A stretch of 64,000 nt of DNA. It comes from Lachnospiraceae bacterium XPB1003 (lineage in GTDB: Bacteria > Bacillota > Clostridia > Lachnospirales > Lachnospiraceae). Within the stretch, counting starts at the first letter, position 1. Each line of letters starts with the position of its first letter. The position numbers and the translations under genes are program-made. Under the pieces are notes generated by a model. The model was not told the origin of the DNA and did no database searches. It was given only the letters and a program-made list of their open reading frames with translations. Shown piece after piece: positions 16,427 to 26,126 of the stretch. The stretch lies in the NCBI GenBank assembly GCA_900102065.1, contig FMVK01000002.1, positions 1-64,000 on the forward strand. The letters run 5' to 3'.

Positions 16427-17157
16427 AGATGATAGATGTCATAGGAATGGGACCGGGGAAGGAATCCATGATGACCGGAGAGGCTGCCCGGGCTTTGGAT
16501 GAAGCCGATATCATTGTGGGTTATCCGGTATATATTGATCAGTTGGGTGCGCGCTATGATGACAAGGAAAAATATTCCACTCCCATGAGGAAGGAAAGAG
16601 AGCGATGCGAATACTGCTTTGAAAAAGCAAAGGAGGATAAGCGTGTGGCTCTTATCTGCAGCGGTGATGCAGGTGTCTATGGCATGGCATCCCTTATGTT
16701 GGAGATGGGAGAAGCATACCCTGACATCGAGATAAATGTGATCCCGGGGATAACGGCGGCACTCAGCGGTGCAGCGGTTCTTGGTGCTCCGGTCAATCAT
16801 GATTTTTGTCTGATCAGTCTAAGTGATCTTCTGACGCCTTGGGAAAAGATAGAGAAGAGACTCAGAGCTGCCGTTGAAGCTGATTTTGTGATCGTAATAT
16901 ATAATCCTCAGAGCAGAAATCGAAGCGGATATATCGCAAGGGCTGCTAAGATCATTTCCGAAGCGGGCGAGAGAGACCGCGTCTGCGGATATGTTAAGAA
17001 TATAGGAAGAGAGGGTACTGTCAGCAGGCTTTGCAATTTGGAGGATCTTGAGAACGAAGATATTGATATGTTTACAACTGTATTTATCGGTAATTCGGAT
17101 ACTAAGATCGTAAACGGAAAGATGGTTACACCGAGAATTGTCTATGAGCGTTCATGA
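16423..17157 (+). CDS. cbiH: Cobalt-precorrin-3B C17-methyltransferase
   Basis: CbiH methylates C17 and triggers ring contraction. The 244-residue protein shows IDVIGMGPGKESMMT, GYPVYIDQL, CSGDAGVYGMASLM, VIPGITAALSGAAVLGAP and YNPQSRNR, all in the CbiH/CobJ pattern. It lacks the extra domain some CbiH proteins carry. It overlaps the upstream gene by four bases (ATGA), and its end overlaps the following cbiJ-cbiE gene by 14 bases. Confidence 0.95.
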   Translation: MKMIDVIGMGPGKESMMTGEAARALDEADIIVGYPVYIDQLGARYDDKEKYSTPMRKERERCEYCFEKAKEDKRVALICSGDAGVYGMASLMLEMGEAYPDIEINVIPGITAALSGAAVLGAPVNHDFCLISLSDLLTPWEKIEKRLRAAVEADFVIVIYNPQSRNRSGYIARAAKIISEAGERDRVCGYVKNIGREGTVSRLCNLEDLENEDIDMFTTVFIGNSDTKIVNGKMVTPRIVYERS

Positions 17158-18622
17158 TAAAGAAAAAATAATTATATTTGCCGGTACTACCGAAGGCAGG
17201 AGACTCTCTGAAAGGCTTTCTTCTTACGGGATAAGCCATATAGTTTCTGTTGCGACAGAGTACGGAAAGTCTCTTTTGGGTGACAGTCAGCATGCAGAGG
17301 TTATTGAGGGAAGACTGGATGAATCGGCGATGGAGGAGTTATTCAGATCGGAGGGGATAACCGTTGTGGCCGATGCAACGCATCCTTATGCCGTGGAGGT
17401 GACTTCTAATCTTAAGCTTGCAGCTGAGAATACTAAGGTTAAATATCTGAGGTTATCCAGAGAACGTCTCAGGATACCGGAAGATGCGCTACTTTTTTCA
17501 GATAATGACAGCTGTGCCGATCATCTTGAGAAAGAATACAGATCCGGTAATCTGAACGGTAATGTACTTATCACAACGGGAAGTAAGGAACTTAGCCATT
17601 ACGCATGCCGTGAAGAACTGAAAGACAGGCTCTATGTGCGTATAATACCTGATGAGAAGAGCTTTGAGATCTGCAGGAGAGAGGAGATCAGGACAGATCA
17701 CATTATTGCAATGCAGGGACCTTTTTCCGAAGAACTAAACAGTGCGATCATTAAAGAATACGGGATCGATGTGCTGGTCACGAAAGAAAGCGGAAATGCC
17801 GGCGGATTCGAGGAAAAGATCAGAGCGGCAGTTAATAATAATATCAGGTTATGTGTTATTGAAAGACCCGAAGAAGAAGGGCTTAGTGAAGATGAGATAT
17901 GCAGGATGCTTGTTGGAGAGAAAACGGATCTGACATCCGAGCATAAAAGATGCAGAGGTCATATCTATTTGATCGGCGCAGGCCCGGGGAATAAGGAATT
18001 GTTGACAGTCGGCGCGAAGCAGTTCATTGATAAAGCTGATATTATCATCGGAGCGGAGAGTATTATATCTCCGTTTACTGCAAGGATAGAAAAGAAAGCG
18101 GCTTATCTGCCTGAAGATATAATTCCGTATATACGTGAAGTGTTGGACAGGGAAGATAAGGATGAGCTTAGGATCGCGATACTGTTTTCCGGGGACAGCG
18201 GTTTTTTCAGCGGATGCGGCAAGTGCCTGACAGGTTTAAATAAGGCGATCGAAGAAGGCGGGATAGATGCTGTGGTATCCGTTATCCCGGGAATATCTTC
18301 GGTATCGTATCTGGCTTCTCTTTTGGGAGTTAGTTACGACACGGCAGGTATAATTTCAGTTCACGGAAGAAACAGAGAATCAGGGCTAAGAGAACTCGCA
18401 GGTATCCTTGATCGTAAAGGACGCGCTTTCATGCTTGTTTCCGGTGATGAGGATGTTCGGATGATCGCAGGATTCCTACTGGATAACTGTTTTGATGACT
18501 GCAGGATCGTAGCGGGATGCAATCTTTCCGGTGATAAAGAAGAAGTGATGGAAATGAGCGTCGACAGAGCAGCTTCATTTAATACAAAAGGGAAGATATT
18601 ACTGTATATTGAAAGCTTGTAA
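17144..18622 (+). CDS. cbiJ-cbiE: Fusion: cobalt-precorrin-6A reductase (CbiJ) and cobalt-precorrin-7 C5-methyltransferase (CbiE)
   Basis: Residues 1 to about 260 are CbiJ: IIIFAGTTEGRRLSERLSS, DATHPYAVEVTSN and MQGPFSEELN match the NAD(P)H-dependent reductase. From about residue 271 a CbiE-type methyltransferase begins with HIYLIGAGPGNKELLTVGA and continues with LFSGDSGFFSGC and VIPGISSVSYLASLLG. The pairing is unusual, because CbiE is more often fused with or next to CbiT alone; here CbiT is a separate gene downstream. ATG at 17144 is preferred to an upstream TTG at 17138. The gene overlaps cbiH. Confidence 0.92.
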   Translation: MSVHDKEKIIIFAGTTEGRRLSERLSSYGISHIVSVATEYGKSLLGDSQHAEVIEGRLDESAMEELFRSEGITVVADATHPYAVEVTSNLKLAAENTKVKYLRLSRERLRIPEDALLFSDNDSCADHLEKEYRSGNLNGNVLITTGSKELSHYACREELKDRLYVRIIPDEKSFEICRREEIRTDHIIAMQGPFSEELNSAIIKEYGIDVLVTKESGNAGGFEEKIRAAVNNNIRLCVIERPEEEGLSEDEICRMLVGEKTDLTSEHKRCRGHIYLIGAGPGNKELLTVGAKQFIDKADIIIGAESIISPFTARIEKKAAYLPEDIIPYIREVLDREDKDELRIAILFSGDSGFFSGCGKCLTGLNKAIEEGGIDAVVSVIPGISSVSYLASLLGVSYDTAGIISVHGRNRESGLRELAGILDRKGRAFMLVSGDEDVRMIAGFLLDNCFDDCRIVAGCNLSGDKEEVMEMSVDRAASFNTKGKILLYIESL

Positions 18623-18668
18623 GCTTGACTGATAGTTTTGGGGCACATGCCCGGAAAAGGTGACGGAA

Positions 18669-19268
18669 ATGGATTACAAGAATCTGACTGCAATACCTGA
18701 TGCGGAGTTTATTCGAGGAAAAGTTCCAATGACCAAAGAAGAAGTGAGAACCGTAACGATATCCAAGTTGCGTCTTGGTAAGGACAAGGTATTCTGGGAT
18801 ATAGGCAGCGGAACGGGATCGGTATCCGTTCAGGCGGCCATTATGTATCCCGGTATAAGGATATGTTCTATAGAACATGATCCGGAAGGCATCAGCCTTA
18901 TTCATAAAAATATAGAAAAATTCGGAACAGAGGGCATCGAGGTGATCGAAGGCGAAGCTCCCGATTGTTTTGACAGAATAGCTGACAGGATCCCTGATGC
19001 AGCCTTCATCGGTGGGAGTGGCGGCAGGCTTGAAGAGATCATAGCCGGGCTTAGCTCACTGAATAAAAATATGCGTATTGCGGTCAATGCTGTTACAACA
19101 GAAACTGTCATGGCGATAAACAAGATAATGAATGAGTACAATGTTGTCGACAGGGATGTTATTCAGATGTCGGTAAACAGGGAACGAAAAGTCGGGAATC
19201 ATCACATGATGGAAGCGCAGAATCAGGTATATATTGCTGCGTTTGAACTGAACGGAGATCGCGGATGA
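18669..19268 (+). CDS. cbiT: Cobalt-precorrin-6B C15-methyltransferase (decarboxylating)
   Basis: CbiT methylates C15 and removes the C12 acetate carboxyl group. The roughly 200-residue protein opens with IPDAEFIRGKVPMTKEEVR, the family start. It has the Rossmann SAM site WDIGSGTGSVSVQAA and the FIGGSGGRLEEII block. ATG at 18669 is used because AAGGTG lies seven bases before it; a GTG at 18660 is inside that site. A 46-base gap separates it from cbiJ-cbiE, one of the few real gaps in the operon. It overlaps cbiA by four bases. Confidence 0.95.
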   Translation: MDYKNLTAIPDAEFIRGKVPMTKEEVRTVTISKLRLGKDKVFWDIGSGTGSVSVQAAIMYPGIRICSIEHDPEGISLIHKNIEKFGTEGIEVIEGEAPDCFDRIADRIPDAAFIGGSGGRLEEIIAGLSSLNKNMRIAVNAVTTETVMAINKIMNEYNVVDRDVIQMSVNRERKVGNHHMMEAQNQVYIAAFELNGDRG

Positions 19269-20638
19269 GTATGAACCGGTTGATGATAGGTGCTGTGGGC
19301 AGCAACAGCGGTAAGACCTGCATCACATGTGCGTTGATGGCGTCTTTTAAGGAATCGGGACTTAAAGTGGCGGGGGCCAAGTGCGGCCCGGACTATATCG
19401 ATCCTATGTTCCATGAAAAGGTGCTGGGAGTACCGTCGATCAATCTTGATCCTTTTTTTTCAGAAAAGAAAGAACTCAGAGCGCTTACTGCTGCTTCCTG
19501 CCGTGAGTCTGATATCCTTATCATAGAAGGTGTGATGGGATTGTTTGACGGACTTGGGGGGATTACAAGCGAAGCTTCTTCATATGACCTGGCAGTTAAA
19601 ACAGATACACCCATAATACTGGTCATAGATGCTAAAGGTATGGGCATAACTGTCATCAGCGTCATCAAAGGGATGCTTTTGGCAGATAAAAAACACCTGA
19701 TAAAAGGCGTTATACTCAATAAGATCAGTAGAAGCTATGCGGATGTCATATCCCCTTTGATTAAAGAACAGACAGGTATCCCTGTATGCGGTGTGATGCC
19801 GTTTGATGATTCTTTCGGGATAGAAAGCAGACACCTGGGATTAAATCTCCCATATGAAGTTAAGGAACTTAAAGAAAAGATCAGAGCGGCTTCAAAAAAA
19901 ATAAAAGAAAACACGGATATGGATCTGATATTGAAGATATCGTCCGAAGCAAAGGATATCAGATCAGCCGATGAATATTTAAAGATATGTCCCAAGGATA
20001 TAAAGCATAAGCCGATATTGGCCGTGGCAAAGGATGAAGCATTTTGTTTTTATTACAAAGAGAATCTGAGGCTCTTTGAGCGTTTTGGAGTTCAGATAGA
20101 ATACTTCTCTCCGATACATGATGAGAAGCTTCCGGAGGGCTGTGCCGGGATATTATTGGGCGGAGGATATCCGGAATTGTATCTGACCGGATTATCTGCC
20201 AACAGAAAGATGAAGAATGCCATTAAGAAGGCTGTAGAGGGAGAAATCCCTGTCCTTGCGGAATGCGGTGGATTTATGTATCTCCAGCAAACTATATCAA
20301 ACAAAGGCGTCGGTAAGAAAAATATGTCAGGTGTCTTTGCAGGGGATTGTCAGATGAAGGACAGGCTTGTTAGGTTTGGATATATATGTCTTACTGCTAA
20401 GGGGGATTCGGCTTATCTTAGAAAGGGAGAAACGGTTAAAGCTCACGAATTTCATTACTATGACTGCACGGATAACGGTGAGATTATGAAAGCTGTTAAA
20501 CCTGTAAATCAAAGAAGCTATGATTGTATGAAGGCAGAAGGAAACATCTTATGCGGATTTCCGCATTTGTATTATCCTTCATGTCCGGAGATAGTCAGAC
20601 GTTTTACTGACAAGATGCGTGAATATGATAATGAATGA
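19265..20638 (+). CDS. cbiA: Cobyrinate a,c-diamide synthase
   Basis: CbiA amidates the a and c side chains of cobyrinate using glutamine and ATP. The 457-residue protein has an N-terminal P-loop-type NTPase domain, IGAVGSNSGKTCITCAL, then KCGPDYIDPMFHE and the GVMGLFDG block. The C-terminal class I glutamine-amidotransferase-like domain has LLGGGYPELYLTGLS, the nucleophile region LAECGGFMYLQ and the ending HEFHYYD. Length is normal. The start overlaps the cbiT stop (ATGA), and the end overlaps the cobD decarboxylase gene. Confidence 0.96.
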   Translation: MSMNRLMIGAVGSNSGKTCITCALMASFKESGLKVAGAKCGPDYIDPMFHEKVLGVPSINLDPFFSEKKELRALTAASCRESDILIIEGVMGLFDGLGGITSEASSYDLAVKTDTPIILVIDAKGMGITVISVIKGMLLADKKHLIKGVILNKISRSYADVISPLIKEQTGIPVCGVMPFDDSFGIESRHLGLNLPYEVKELKEKIRAASKKIKENTDMDLILKISSEAKDIRSADEYLKICPKDIKHKPILAVAKDEAFCFYYKENLRLFERFGVQIEYFSPIHDEKLPEGCAGILLGGGYPELYLTGLSANRKMKNAIKKAVEGEIPVLAECGGFMYLQQTISNKGVGKKNMSGVFAGDCQMKDRLVRFGYICLTAKGDSAYLRKGETVKAHEFHYYDCTDNGEIMKAVKPVNQRSYDCMKAEGNILCGFPHLYYPSCPEIVRRFTDKMREYDNE

Positions 20639-21740
20639 TATGATCCACGGCGGTGAGTGGACAGGTAATGATATAAAGATAGATTTCAGCGTTAATCTTA
20701 ATCCGGCAGGAATACCGGAGGCAGTGAAGCGTCTGTTACAGAATGCCCACCCTGCTGACTTCTTTGGCAGATATCCCGACAGGGAGTGTGATGGATTAAG
20801 GAGTCTGATTGCATATAAATATAAAGTTGATAAAGATAATATCATATGCGGAAACGGTGCGTCTGAACTGATAACGAATATATTGAGGGCGTTTTCCATA
20901 CTTGGTATCAGGAAGGTGATGCTTCCGATCCCAACATTTCTTGGATATGAGAGAGGTCTTAAAGCACCCTGCTTGGGGGATGGCCTTGATATTGTATTCT
21001 ATTCTCTGGACAGGAGAGAAGATCTTGCTTTTACGGAACGTTTCTTAGATGCGATAGAAGAGTTTGCCGGGAAAGGAATTTCTGAAGATAAGGCTTTGAT
21101 CCTTTGCAATCCGAACAATCCTACGGGGCGCCTTATGGATAAAGAGCTGCTTGAAAAAGTGATTTTTCTTTGTAAAGAGCATGGGGTAAGGATCGTGGTG
21201 GATGAATGTTTCCTTGGATTTTGCGCCGACGGGGATCAGAGGAGTCTTAAAGGAATTACAGCTGATAATCCGCATGTCTGTGTCATTGATGCATTTACAA
21301 AGCTTTATTCGATACCGGGAGTCAGGCTGGGATTTATGATATCCGCAGATAAGAGATTTAATGATACGGTTAGAAGCATTCTCCCCGAATGGAACGTTTC
21401 CGTTCCTGCCTGCGAGATCGGCAGGGTGATACTTGAGGAAGTGAAAGCTGATTATCTCACGGAAACAAGAGAGCTTGTTAAGAGAGAACGTGAATATCTC
21501 TGCGCAGAGCTTAAAAAACTTGGTTTCATCGTTTGTCCCGGAGATACGTGCTTTATTCTCTTCAGAACACCTGAAGAAGAAAAGTATGATGATCTGCAGG
21601 TCAAACTTGCAGAGGCGGGGATACTTATCAGAAACTGCGGTAATTTCAAAGGGTTAGACAGATATGATCACAGGATCGCAGTCAGGACGCACAGAGATAA
21701 CGAGATCCTTATTACGATACTAAGAGAATGCTTTGTATGA
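20631..21740 (+). CDS. cobD: L-threonine-O-3-phosphate decarboxylase (CobD-like PLP enzyme)
   Basis: This enzyme makes (R)-1-aminopropan-2-ol phosphate, the linker to the lower ligand. It is a PLP fold-type I protein of the histidinol-phosphate-aminotransferase branch. The CobD hallmarks are MIHGGEW and IDFSVNLNPAG at the start, ICGNGASELI, LCNPNNPTG, and the PLP-lysine block FTKLYSIPGVRLGF. The start is uncertain: GTG at 20619 and ATGs at 20625, 20631 and 20640 are all in frame, and none has a clear ribosome site; all but the last overlap the cbiA end. An aminotransferase acting on histidinol phosphate is unlikely in this operon. Confidence 0.9.
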   Translation: MNDMIHGGEWTGNDIKIDFSVNLNPAGIPEAVKRLLQNAHPADFFGRYPDRECDGLRSLIAYKYKVDKDNIICGNGASELITNILRAFSILGIRKVMLPIPTFLGYERGLKAPCLGDGLDIVFYSLDRREDLAFTERFLDAIEEFAGKGISEDKALILCNPNNPTGRLMDKELLEKVIFLCKEHGVRIVVDECFLGFCADGDQRSLKGITADNPHVCVIDAFTKLYSIPGVRLGFMISADKRFNDTVRSILPEWNVSVPACEIGRVILEEVKADYLTETRELVKREREYLCAELKKLGFIVCPGDTCFILFRTPEEEKYDDLQVKLAEAGILIRNCGNFKGLDRYDHRIAVRTHRDNEILITILRECFV

Positions 21741-21765
21741 TCTGTTCTGAATGCAGGAGAATAAT

Positions 21766-23241
21766 ATGGCAAAAACCATAATGATCCAGGGGACGATGTC
21801 CGGAGCTGGTAAAAGTCTTATAACAGCAGGCCTTTGTCGTGTGTTTATGCAGGACGGCCACAAGGCTGCACCCTTCAAATCACAGAATATGGCACTTAAT
21901 TCCTTCATAACAAAGGAAGGGCTTGAGATGGGGAGAGCGCAGGTTATGCAGGCTGAAGCGGCAGGCATTGAACCTGAAGCCGCTATGAATCCGATACTGC
22001 TTAAACCCACCAACGATGTGGGATCGCAGGTCATTGTGAACGGTGAAGTACTCGGCAATATGAGTGCCAGGGAGTATTTCGCATATAAGAAAAATCTGAT
22101 ACCCGATATAAAGAAGGCGTTTAAGACACTTGAAGAAAAATATGACATCATAGTGATCGAAGGTGCAGGATCTCCAGCAGAGATCAACCTTCGTGAAAAT
22201 GATATCGTTAATATGGGACTGGCCGATATAATAGACGCACCGGTATTGCTTGTTGCTGACATTGACAGAGGCGGTGTGTTTGCTCAGTTGTTGGGAACTG
22301 TGGAGCTTTTGTCAAAAGAGGAAAGGGAACGCGTTAAAGGCCTTGTCATAAATAAGTTTAGGGGCGACAAGACTATCCTGGATCCGGGGATCCGGATGCT
22401 GGAAGAGAGATGCGGGATCCCTGTTTCAGGTACATTGCCATATATGAATGTATCTTTTGACGATGAAGATTCTTTAAGTGAAAGACTAAATGTATGCGGG
22501 AAAGTCGATGGATGCTGTATTGATATGGCTGTCATCAGATATCCAAGGATCTCAAATTTTACCGATTTCAATGTGTTTGAATATATTGACGGCGTAAATG
22601 TCAGATATGTTTCGGAAGCATCAAAACTTGGTAATCCCGATATAATCTTTTTGCCCGGAAGCAAAAATACAATGGCGGATCTAAAGTGGATGAGAGAATC
22701 AGGCCTTGAAGCGGCTGTACTTTCTGCTTCAAAGCGTATTCCCGTATTCGGGATCTGCGGCGGATATCAGATGCTTGGAAGTAATATCAGCGATCCGGAA
22801 AATGTAGAACAGGGTGGTGAGATCAGAGGAATGGGATTGTTGTCTCAATCTACTGTTTTATTAAAAGATAAGACCAGAAAGCAGATAAGCGGAAAAACAG
22901 ACTTCCCGGAAGGTGTATTCGGAAGTTTTAAGGATAAAGAATATACAGGATACGAGATCCATATGGGTAAGACGACTTCCGATAAAGGAGGCGACGCATG
23001 CCTTATCGAGGGGAACGGTGATCTTGTATACGGAAGCTATGTCCACGGACTTTTTGACTGCGGCTCTATCGCAGAGGATATAGTAAGGATCCTTGCCGAA
23101 AGGAAAGGGATATGCACAGAGATAGAAAATTTTGATTACGCTTCCGTTAAAGAACATAATTACGATCAGCTTGCGGATATGATCCGCGGGAATATGGATA
23201 TGGATATGGTTTATAAAATATTGCGGGAGTCGGCAATATGA
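21766..23241 (+). CDS. cbiP: Cobyric acid synthase
   Basis: CbiP amidates the b, d, e and g side chains. The roughly 490-residue protein starts [23 protein letters not shown], with the family P-loop. It continues with [26 protein letters not shown] and [22 protein letters not shown], and has a glutamine-amidotransferase domain around [11 protein letters not shown] (nucleophile Cys) and [11 protein letters not shown] at 21766 has CAGGAGAA at good spacing, so it is preferred over the in-frame ATG at 21751. The end overlaps cobT by four bases. Confidence 0.96.
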   Translation: MAKTIMIQGTMSGAGKSLITAGLCRVFMQDGHKAAPFKSQNMALNSFITKEGLEMGRAQVMQAEAAGIEPEAAMNPILLKPTNDVGSQVIVNGEVLGNMSAREYFAYKKNLIPDIKKAFKTLEEKYDIIVIEGAGSPAEINLRENDIVNMGLADIIDAPVLLVADIDRGGVFAQLLGTVELLSKEERERVKGLVINKFRGDKTILDPGIRMLEERCGIPVSGTLPYMNVSFDDEDSLSERLNVCGKVDGCCIDMAVIRYPRISNFTDFNVFEYIDGVNVRYVSEASKLGNPDIIFLPGSKNTMADLKWMRESGLEAAVLSASKRIPVFGICGGYQMLGSNISDPENVEQGGEIRGMGLLSQSTVLLKDKTRKQISGKTDFPEGVFGSFKDKEYTGYEIHMGKTTSDKGGDACLIEGNGDLVYGSYVHGLFDCGSIAEDIVRILAERKGICTEIENFDYASVKEHNYDQLADMIRGNMDMDMVYKILRESAI

Positions 23242-24326
23242 ATGAAAAGCTGGGATCATTTCTAAAGAATATAAAACCGGCAGACGATGCTGCTATGGCT
23301 GAGGCTTCCCGTTACCTTGAAACGCTTGCAAAGCCGCCCGGAAGTCTCGGAAAGCTTGAAGAGGCAGCCTGTCGTTTTGCGGGGATAACAGGAAAACTTC
23401 ATAATCATACTGAAAAGAAGCGTATAATAGTTCTGTGTGCGGATAACGGGGTTACCGCTCATGGAGTATCAAGCGCGCCTGTCAGCGTCACTGCTGCCCA
23501 GGCTGTCAATATGACAAAGAATCTGACGGGAATGTCTTCCATGGCTCATGCCTTTGGGCAGGAAGTACAGGTCGTGGATGTGGGTATCGCAACGGACTAT
23601 AAATGCGATAAGATATTAAACAGAAATATACGAAAAGGCACAGGTGATATACTTCGGGAACCTGCTATGACCGAACAGGAAGTATATGATGCCATACTTA
23701 CGGGAATATCTCTGGCACAGATGGCTTCTATGGATGCTGTTAACCTGATAGGCGTGGGTGAGATGGGGATCGGTAATACAACCACATCATCTGCGGTATT
23801 GGGAGCACTTACCGGAATGAACGCCGAAGAAGTTACCGGCCGTGGTGGCGGATTGACCGATAAAGCATTTGAGATCAAGAAAAATGTGATCGACAGAGCG
23901 TTGGCTTTCCATAAGTTAAGAGAAGACCAAAGTGATGTTATCAAGATACTTTCATGCGTGGGCGGTCTTGATATAGCCGCCATGTGCGGAGTTTATATCG
24001 GAGCTGCCTTTTACAGGATCCCTGCTGTCATCGATGGCTTTATTTCCATAGTTGCCGCGCTTGGTGCGGTAAGACTCTGCCCTGCGGTCAGAGATTTTCT
24101 TTTCCCTTCACATCTGTCTGAAGAAAAAGGATATCTCATTGCAGCCAAAGCGCTGGATCTGGAACCTTGGCTGGCGCTTGATATGAGACTTGGCGAAGGC
24201 AGCGGTTGTGTGATAGCATTTTGTGTAATAGAAGCCGCATGTGCTATGATCAATGGTATGGGGAGTTTTGCAACTAACGGTATCGATGACGGATACCTTG
24301 AAGATATAAGAAAGAGCGTGAACTGA
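23238..24326 (+). CDS. cobT: Nicotinate-nucleotide:dimethylbenzimidazole phosphoribosyltransferase
   Basis: CobT activates the lower-ligand base by transfer of ribose phosphate from nicotinate mononucleotide. The 362-residue protein shows the family blocks [59 protein letters not shown] and RLGEGSGC, the last holding the catalytic Glu. ATGA overlap with cbiP shows coupling. No genes for making dimethylbenzimidazole are visible here, so the base must come from elsewhere or be another base. Confidence 0.97.
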   Translation: MNEKLGSFLKNIKPADDAAMAEASRYLETLAKPPGSLGKLEEAACRFAGITGKLHNHTEKKRIIVLCADNGVTAHGVSSAPVSVTAAQAVNMTKNLTGMSSMAHAFGQEVQVVDVGIATDYKCDKILNRNIRKGTGDILREPAMTEQEVYDAILTGISLAQMASMDAVNLIGVGEMGIGNTTTSSAVLGALTGMNAEEVTGRGGGLTDKAFEIKKNVIDRALAFHKLREDQSDVIKILSCVGGLDIAAMCGVYIGAAFYRIPAVIDGFISIVAALGAVRLCPAVRDFLFPSHLSEEKGYLIAAKALDLEPWLALDMRLGEGSGCVIAFCVIEAACAMINGMGSFATNGIDDGYLEDIRKSVN

Positions 24327-25313
24327 GTGCTGATACATATTACAGGTGGATGCAAGAACGGAAAAACAGATTATGCCCAGAAACTTTGCTGTGATGCATC
24401 TCCGAAGGGAAAGAGAATATATATCGCTGTGATGGTCCCTTCGGATGATGAGGATTTAAAACGCATACGTATCCACAGAAAGGACAGGGAAAAGCTGGGC
24501 TTTATTACTGCAGAATGTGGTAATATGTTTCATGAGTTCTTAAAAGATCCATGTTCTTTTTTGGATATGGATCAAAGTGAACTGTCTGAATGTTCCTGTC
24601 TTTTGGACAGTACCACAGCGTTGCTCATGAATATGATGTTCGTTAAGCCGTTGGAAGAAGAAAGAGAAAGTTCCTTCAGCACCAGGATAATAGAGGATAT
24701 CTGGGAACTGGAAAGCAAAGTCAAACTTTTGGCGGTAATAAGCGACGGGATATACAGCGACAGCGTCATATATGACGAATATACACAGAAGTACAGAAGA
24801 GCACTTGCGATGACCGACAGAAAGATCGCAGGGATAGCGGATGAAACCATAGAGATAACAGCCGGCAGGGAAGTGAGACACGAGATGACTGTGATAAAAA
24901 GACGTTCTGATGAAAGTATGTTTGTAACAGGCGGTGCCTTTCAGGGAAAAACGGATTTTATAGTTGAGGAACTCGGTATAAAGAAAGAAGATATATTTGA
25001 TTGTTCCGGATTTGCGGATCCTAAAATTCTTATCAGAGAGGTGGAAAATCTGGCGTCTGACAAGAAAGGCGGAAGATGCATAAAGCATCTTGAACGTTAT
25101 ATATATGCATGCTGCATACAGCAGGCCGATCCGGTGAATGATTTTCCTGACGGAACTGTTCTGTGCGGTAATGATATTTTCTGTGGTGTTGTTCCTATTG
25201 ATGCGACAGAGAGAAAATATAGGGAAGTATGCGGAAGATATTATCAAAAGATAGCATCCAAAATGAGAACGGTAAGAGTCTTCTGCGGTATTGCAACTGA
25301 ACTGGTGAATTAA
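24327..25313 (+). CDS. cobU: Tandem CobU-domain protein (adenosylcobinamide kinase/guanylyltransferase)
   Basis: CobU phosphorylates adenosylcobinamide and then transfers GMP to it. Usual length is about 180 residues; this protein has 328. Residues 1-190 are a full CobU domain, with P-loop GGCKNGKTDYAQ and the guanylylation-site region RIRIHRKDR holding the expected His. From about residue 197 a second, shorter copy begins with its own P-loop-like GGAFQGKTDF. It ends with CGNDIFCGVVPIDATERKYREVCGRYYQ, which matches the CobU C-terminal block. The second copy lacks an evident guanylylation His, so it may be regulatory or structural. The start is a GTG directly after the cobT stop; cobS follows after one base. 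Confidence 0.85.
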   Translation: MLIHITGGCKNGKTDYAQKLCCDASPKGKRIYIAVMVPSDDEDLKRIRIHRKDREKLGFITAECGNMFHEFLKDPCSFLDMDQSELSECSCLLDSTTALLMNMMFVKPLEEERESSFSTRIIEDIWELESKVKLLAVISDGIYSDSVIYDEYTQKYRRALAMTDRKIAGIADETIEITAGREVRHEMTVIKRRSDESMFVTGGAFQGKTDFIVEELGIKKEDIFDCSGFADPKILIREVENLASDKKGGRCIKHLERYIYACCIQQADPVNDFPDGTVLCGNDIFCGVVPIDATERKYREVCGRYYQKIASKMRTVRVFCGIATELVN

Positions 25314-25314
25314 C

Positions 25315-26109
25315 ATGACTCTCGTCAAGGCGCTTTGCATAGCGATCTCGATGTATTCGAAGATCCCCGTCTTCCAGTTCCAATGGAAAGAAAAAGAGAT
25401 GCGTTTTGCGATCGTCTTTTTTCCATTGGTCGGAGCAGTGATAGGCGCGGCAGAATATCTGATATTTAAGCTCTTATCCTGTGTGGAAGCTCCGCTTCCG
25501 GTAATGGTTCCGGTGATGTGCGCTATTCCACTTATCATTACAGGGGGGATACACCTGGACGGATATATGGATACGTCAGATGCGATCTCTTCTTATATGG
25601 ACAGAGAAAAGCGGCTTGAGATACTTAAGGATCCTCATATCGGTGCTTATGCGGTCATAAGGACCGTTGTTTTTACCGAAGTCTTTATTGCAGCTCTCGC
25701 GGCGCTGATCTATTTTGCGCCTGAACTGATGAACATCTGGGTATGCGGGTTTGTGCTTTCCAGAATGCTCAGCGCGCTGTCTGTGGTTACTTTTCCCTGC
25801 GCCAACAGGAAGGGAACGCTCTATTCTTTTTCCGGAAAAAAAGATGAGGGCTTCAACAGACCTGCATTGATAATTATATTATGCGAGATAGTATTGCTGG
25901 CGGCGGGGATGATCATATATGATCCCCAAGGCGGTGCGATGGTCATAGGCGCTGAGCTTGCCGTATTTTTATATTACAAAGTAAGATCCGAGAAGCTCTT
26001 CGGCGGTATAACGGGAGATCTTGCGGGATGGTTTTTATGTCTTGCGGAGCTTTGGATGACCGTTGTTTTGGCTGTGGCGGCAATTATCATTAAGACGACT
26101 ATTGTATAG
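25315..26109 (+). CDS. cobS: Adenosylcobinamide-GDP ribazoletransferase (cobalamin synthase)
   Basis: CobS joins adenosylcobinamide-GDP to alpha-ribazole at the membrane and is the last assembly step before dephosphorylation. The 264-residue integral membrane protein begins with AISMYSKIPV, a family start. It has GGIHLDGYMDTSDAISSYMDRE, whose Asp residues bind magnesium, then ILKDPHIGAYAVI and GGITGDLAGWFL. Several hydrophobic helices are visible. It is separated from cobU by one base and from cbiB by 17. Confidence 0.95.
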   Translation: MTLVKALCIAISMYSKIPVFQFQWKEKEMRFAIVFFPLVGAVIGAAEYLIFKLLSCVEAPLPVMVPVMCAIPLIITGGIHLDGYMDTSDAISSYMDREKRLEILKDPHIGAYAVIRTVVFTEVFIAALAALIYFAPELMNIWVCGFVLSRMLSALSVVTFPCANRKGTLYSFSGKKDEGFNRPALIIILCEIVLLAAGMIIYDPQGGAMVIGAELAVFLYYKVRSEKLFGGITGDLAGWFLCLAELWMTVVLAVAAIIIKTTIV

Positions 26110-26126
26110 ATGATCAGTAAAGAAAA

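Noticed and set aside
24540-25538. Long minus-strand open frame (332 codons) across the double-CobU and cobS genes
   Set aside because: The translation looks like a shadow, rich in Ser, Cys and Tyr, with no motif, and it covers two well-supported genes.
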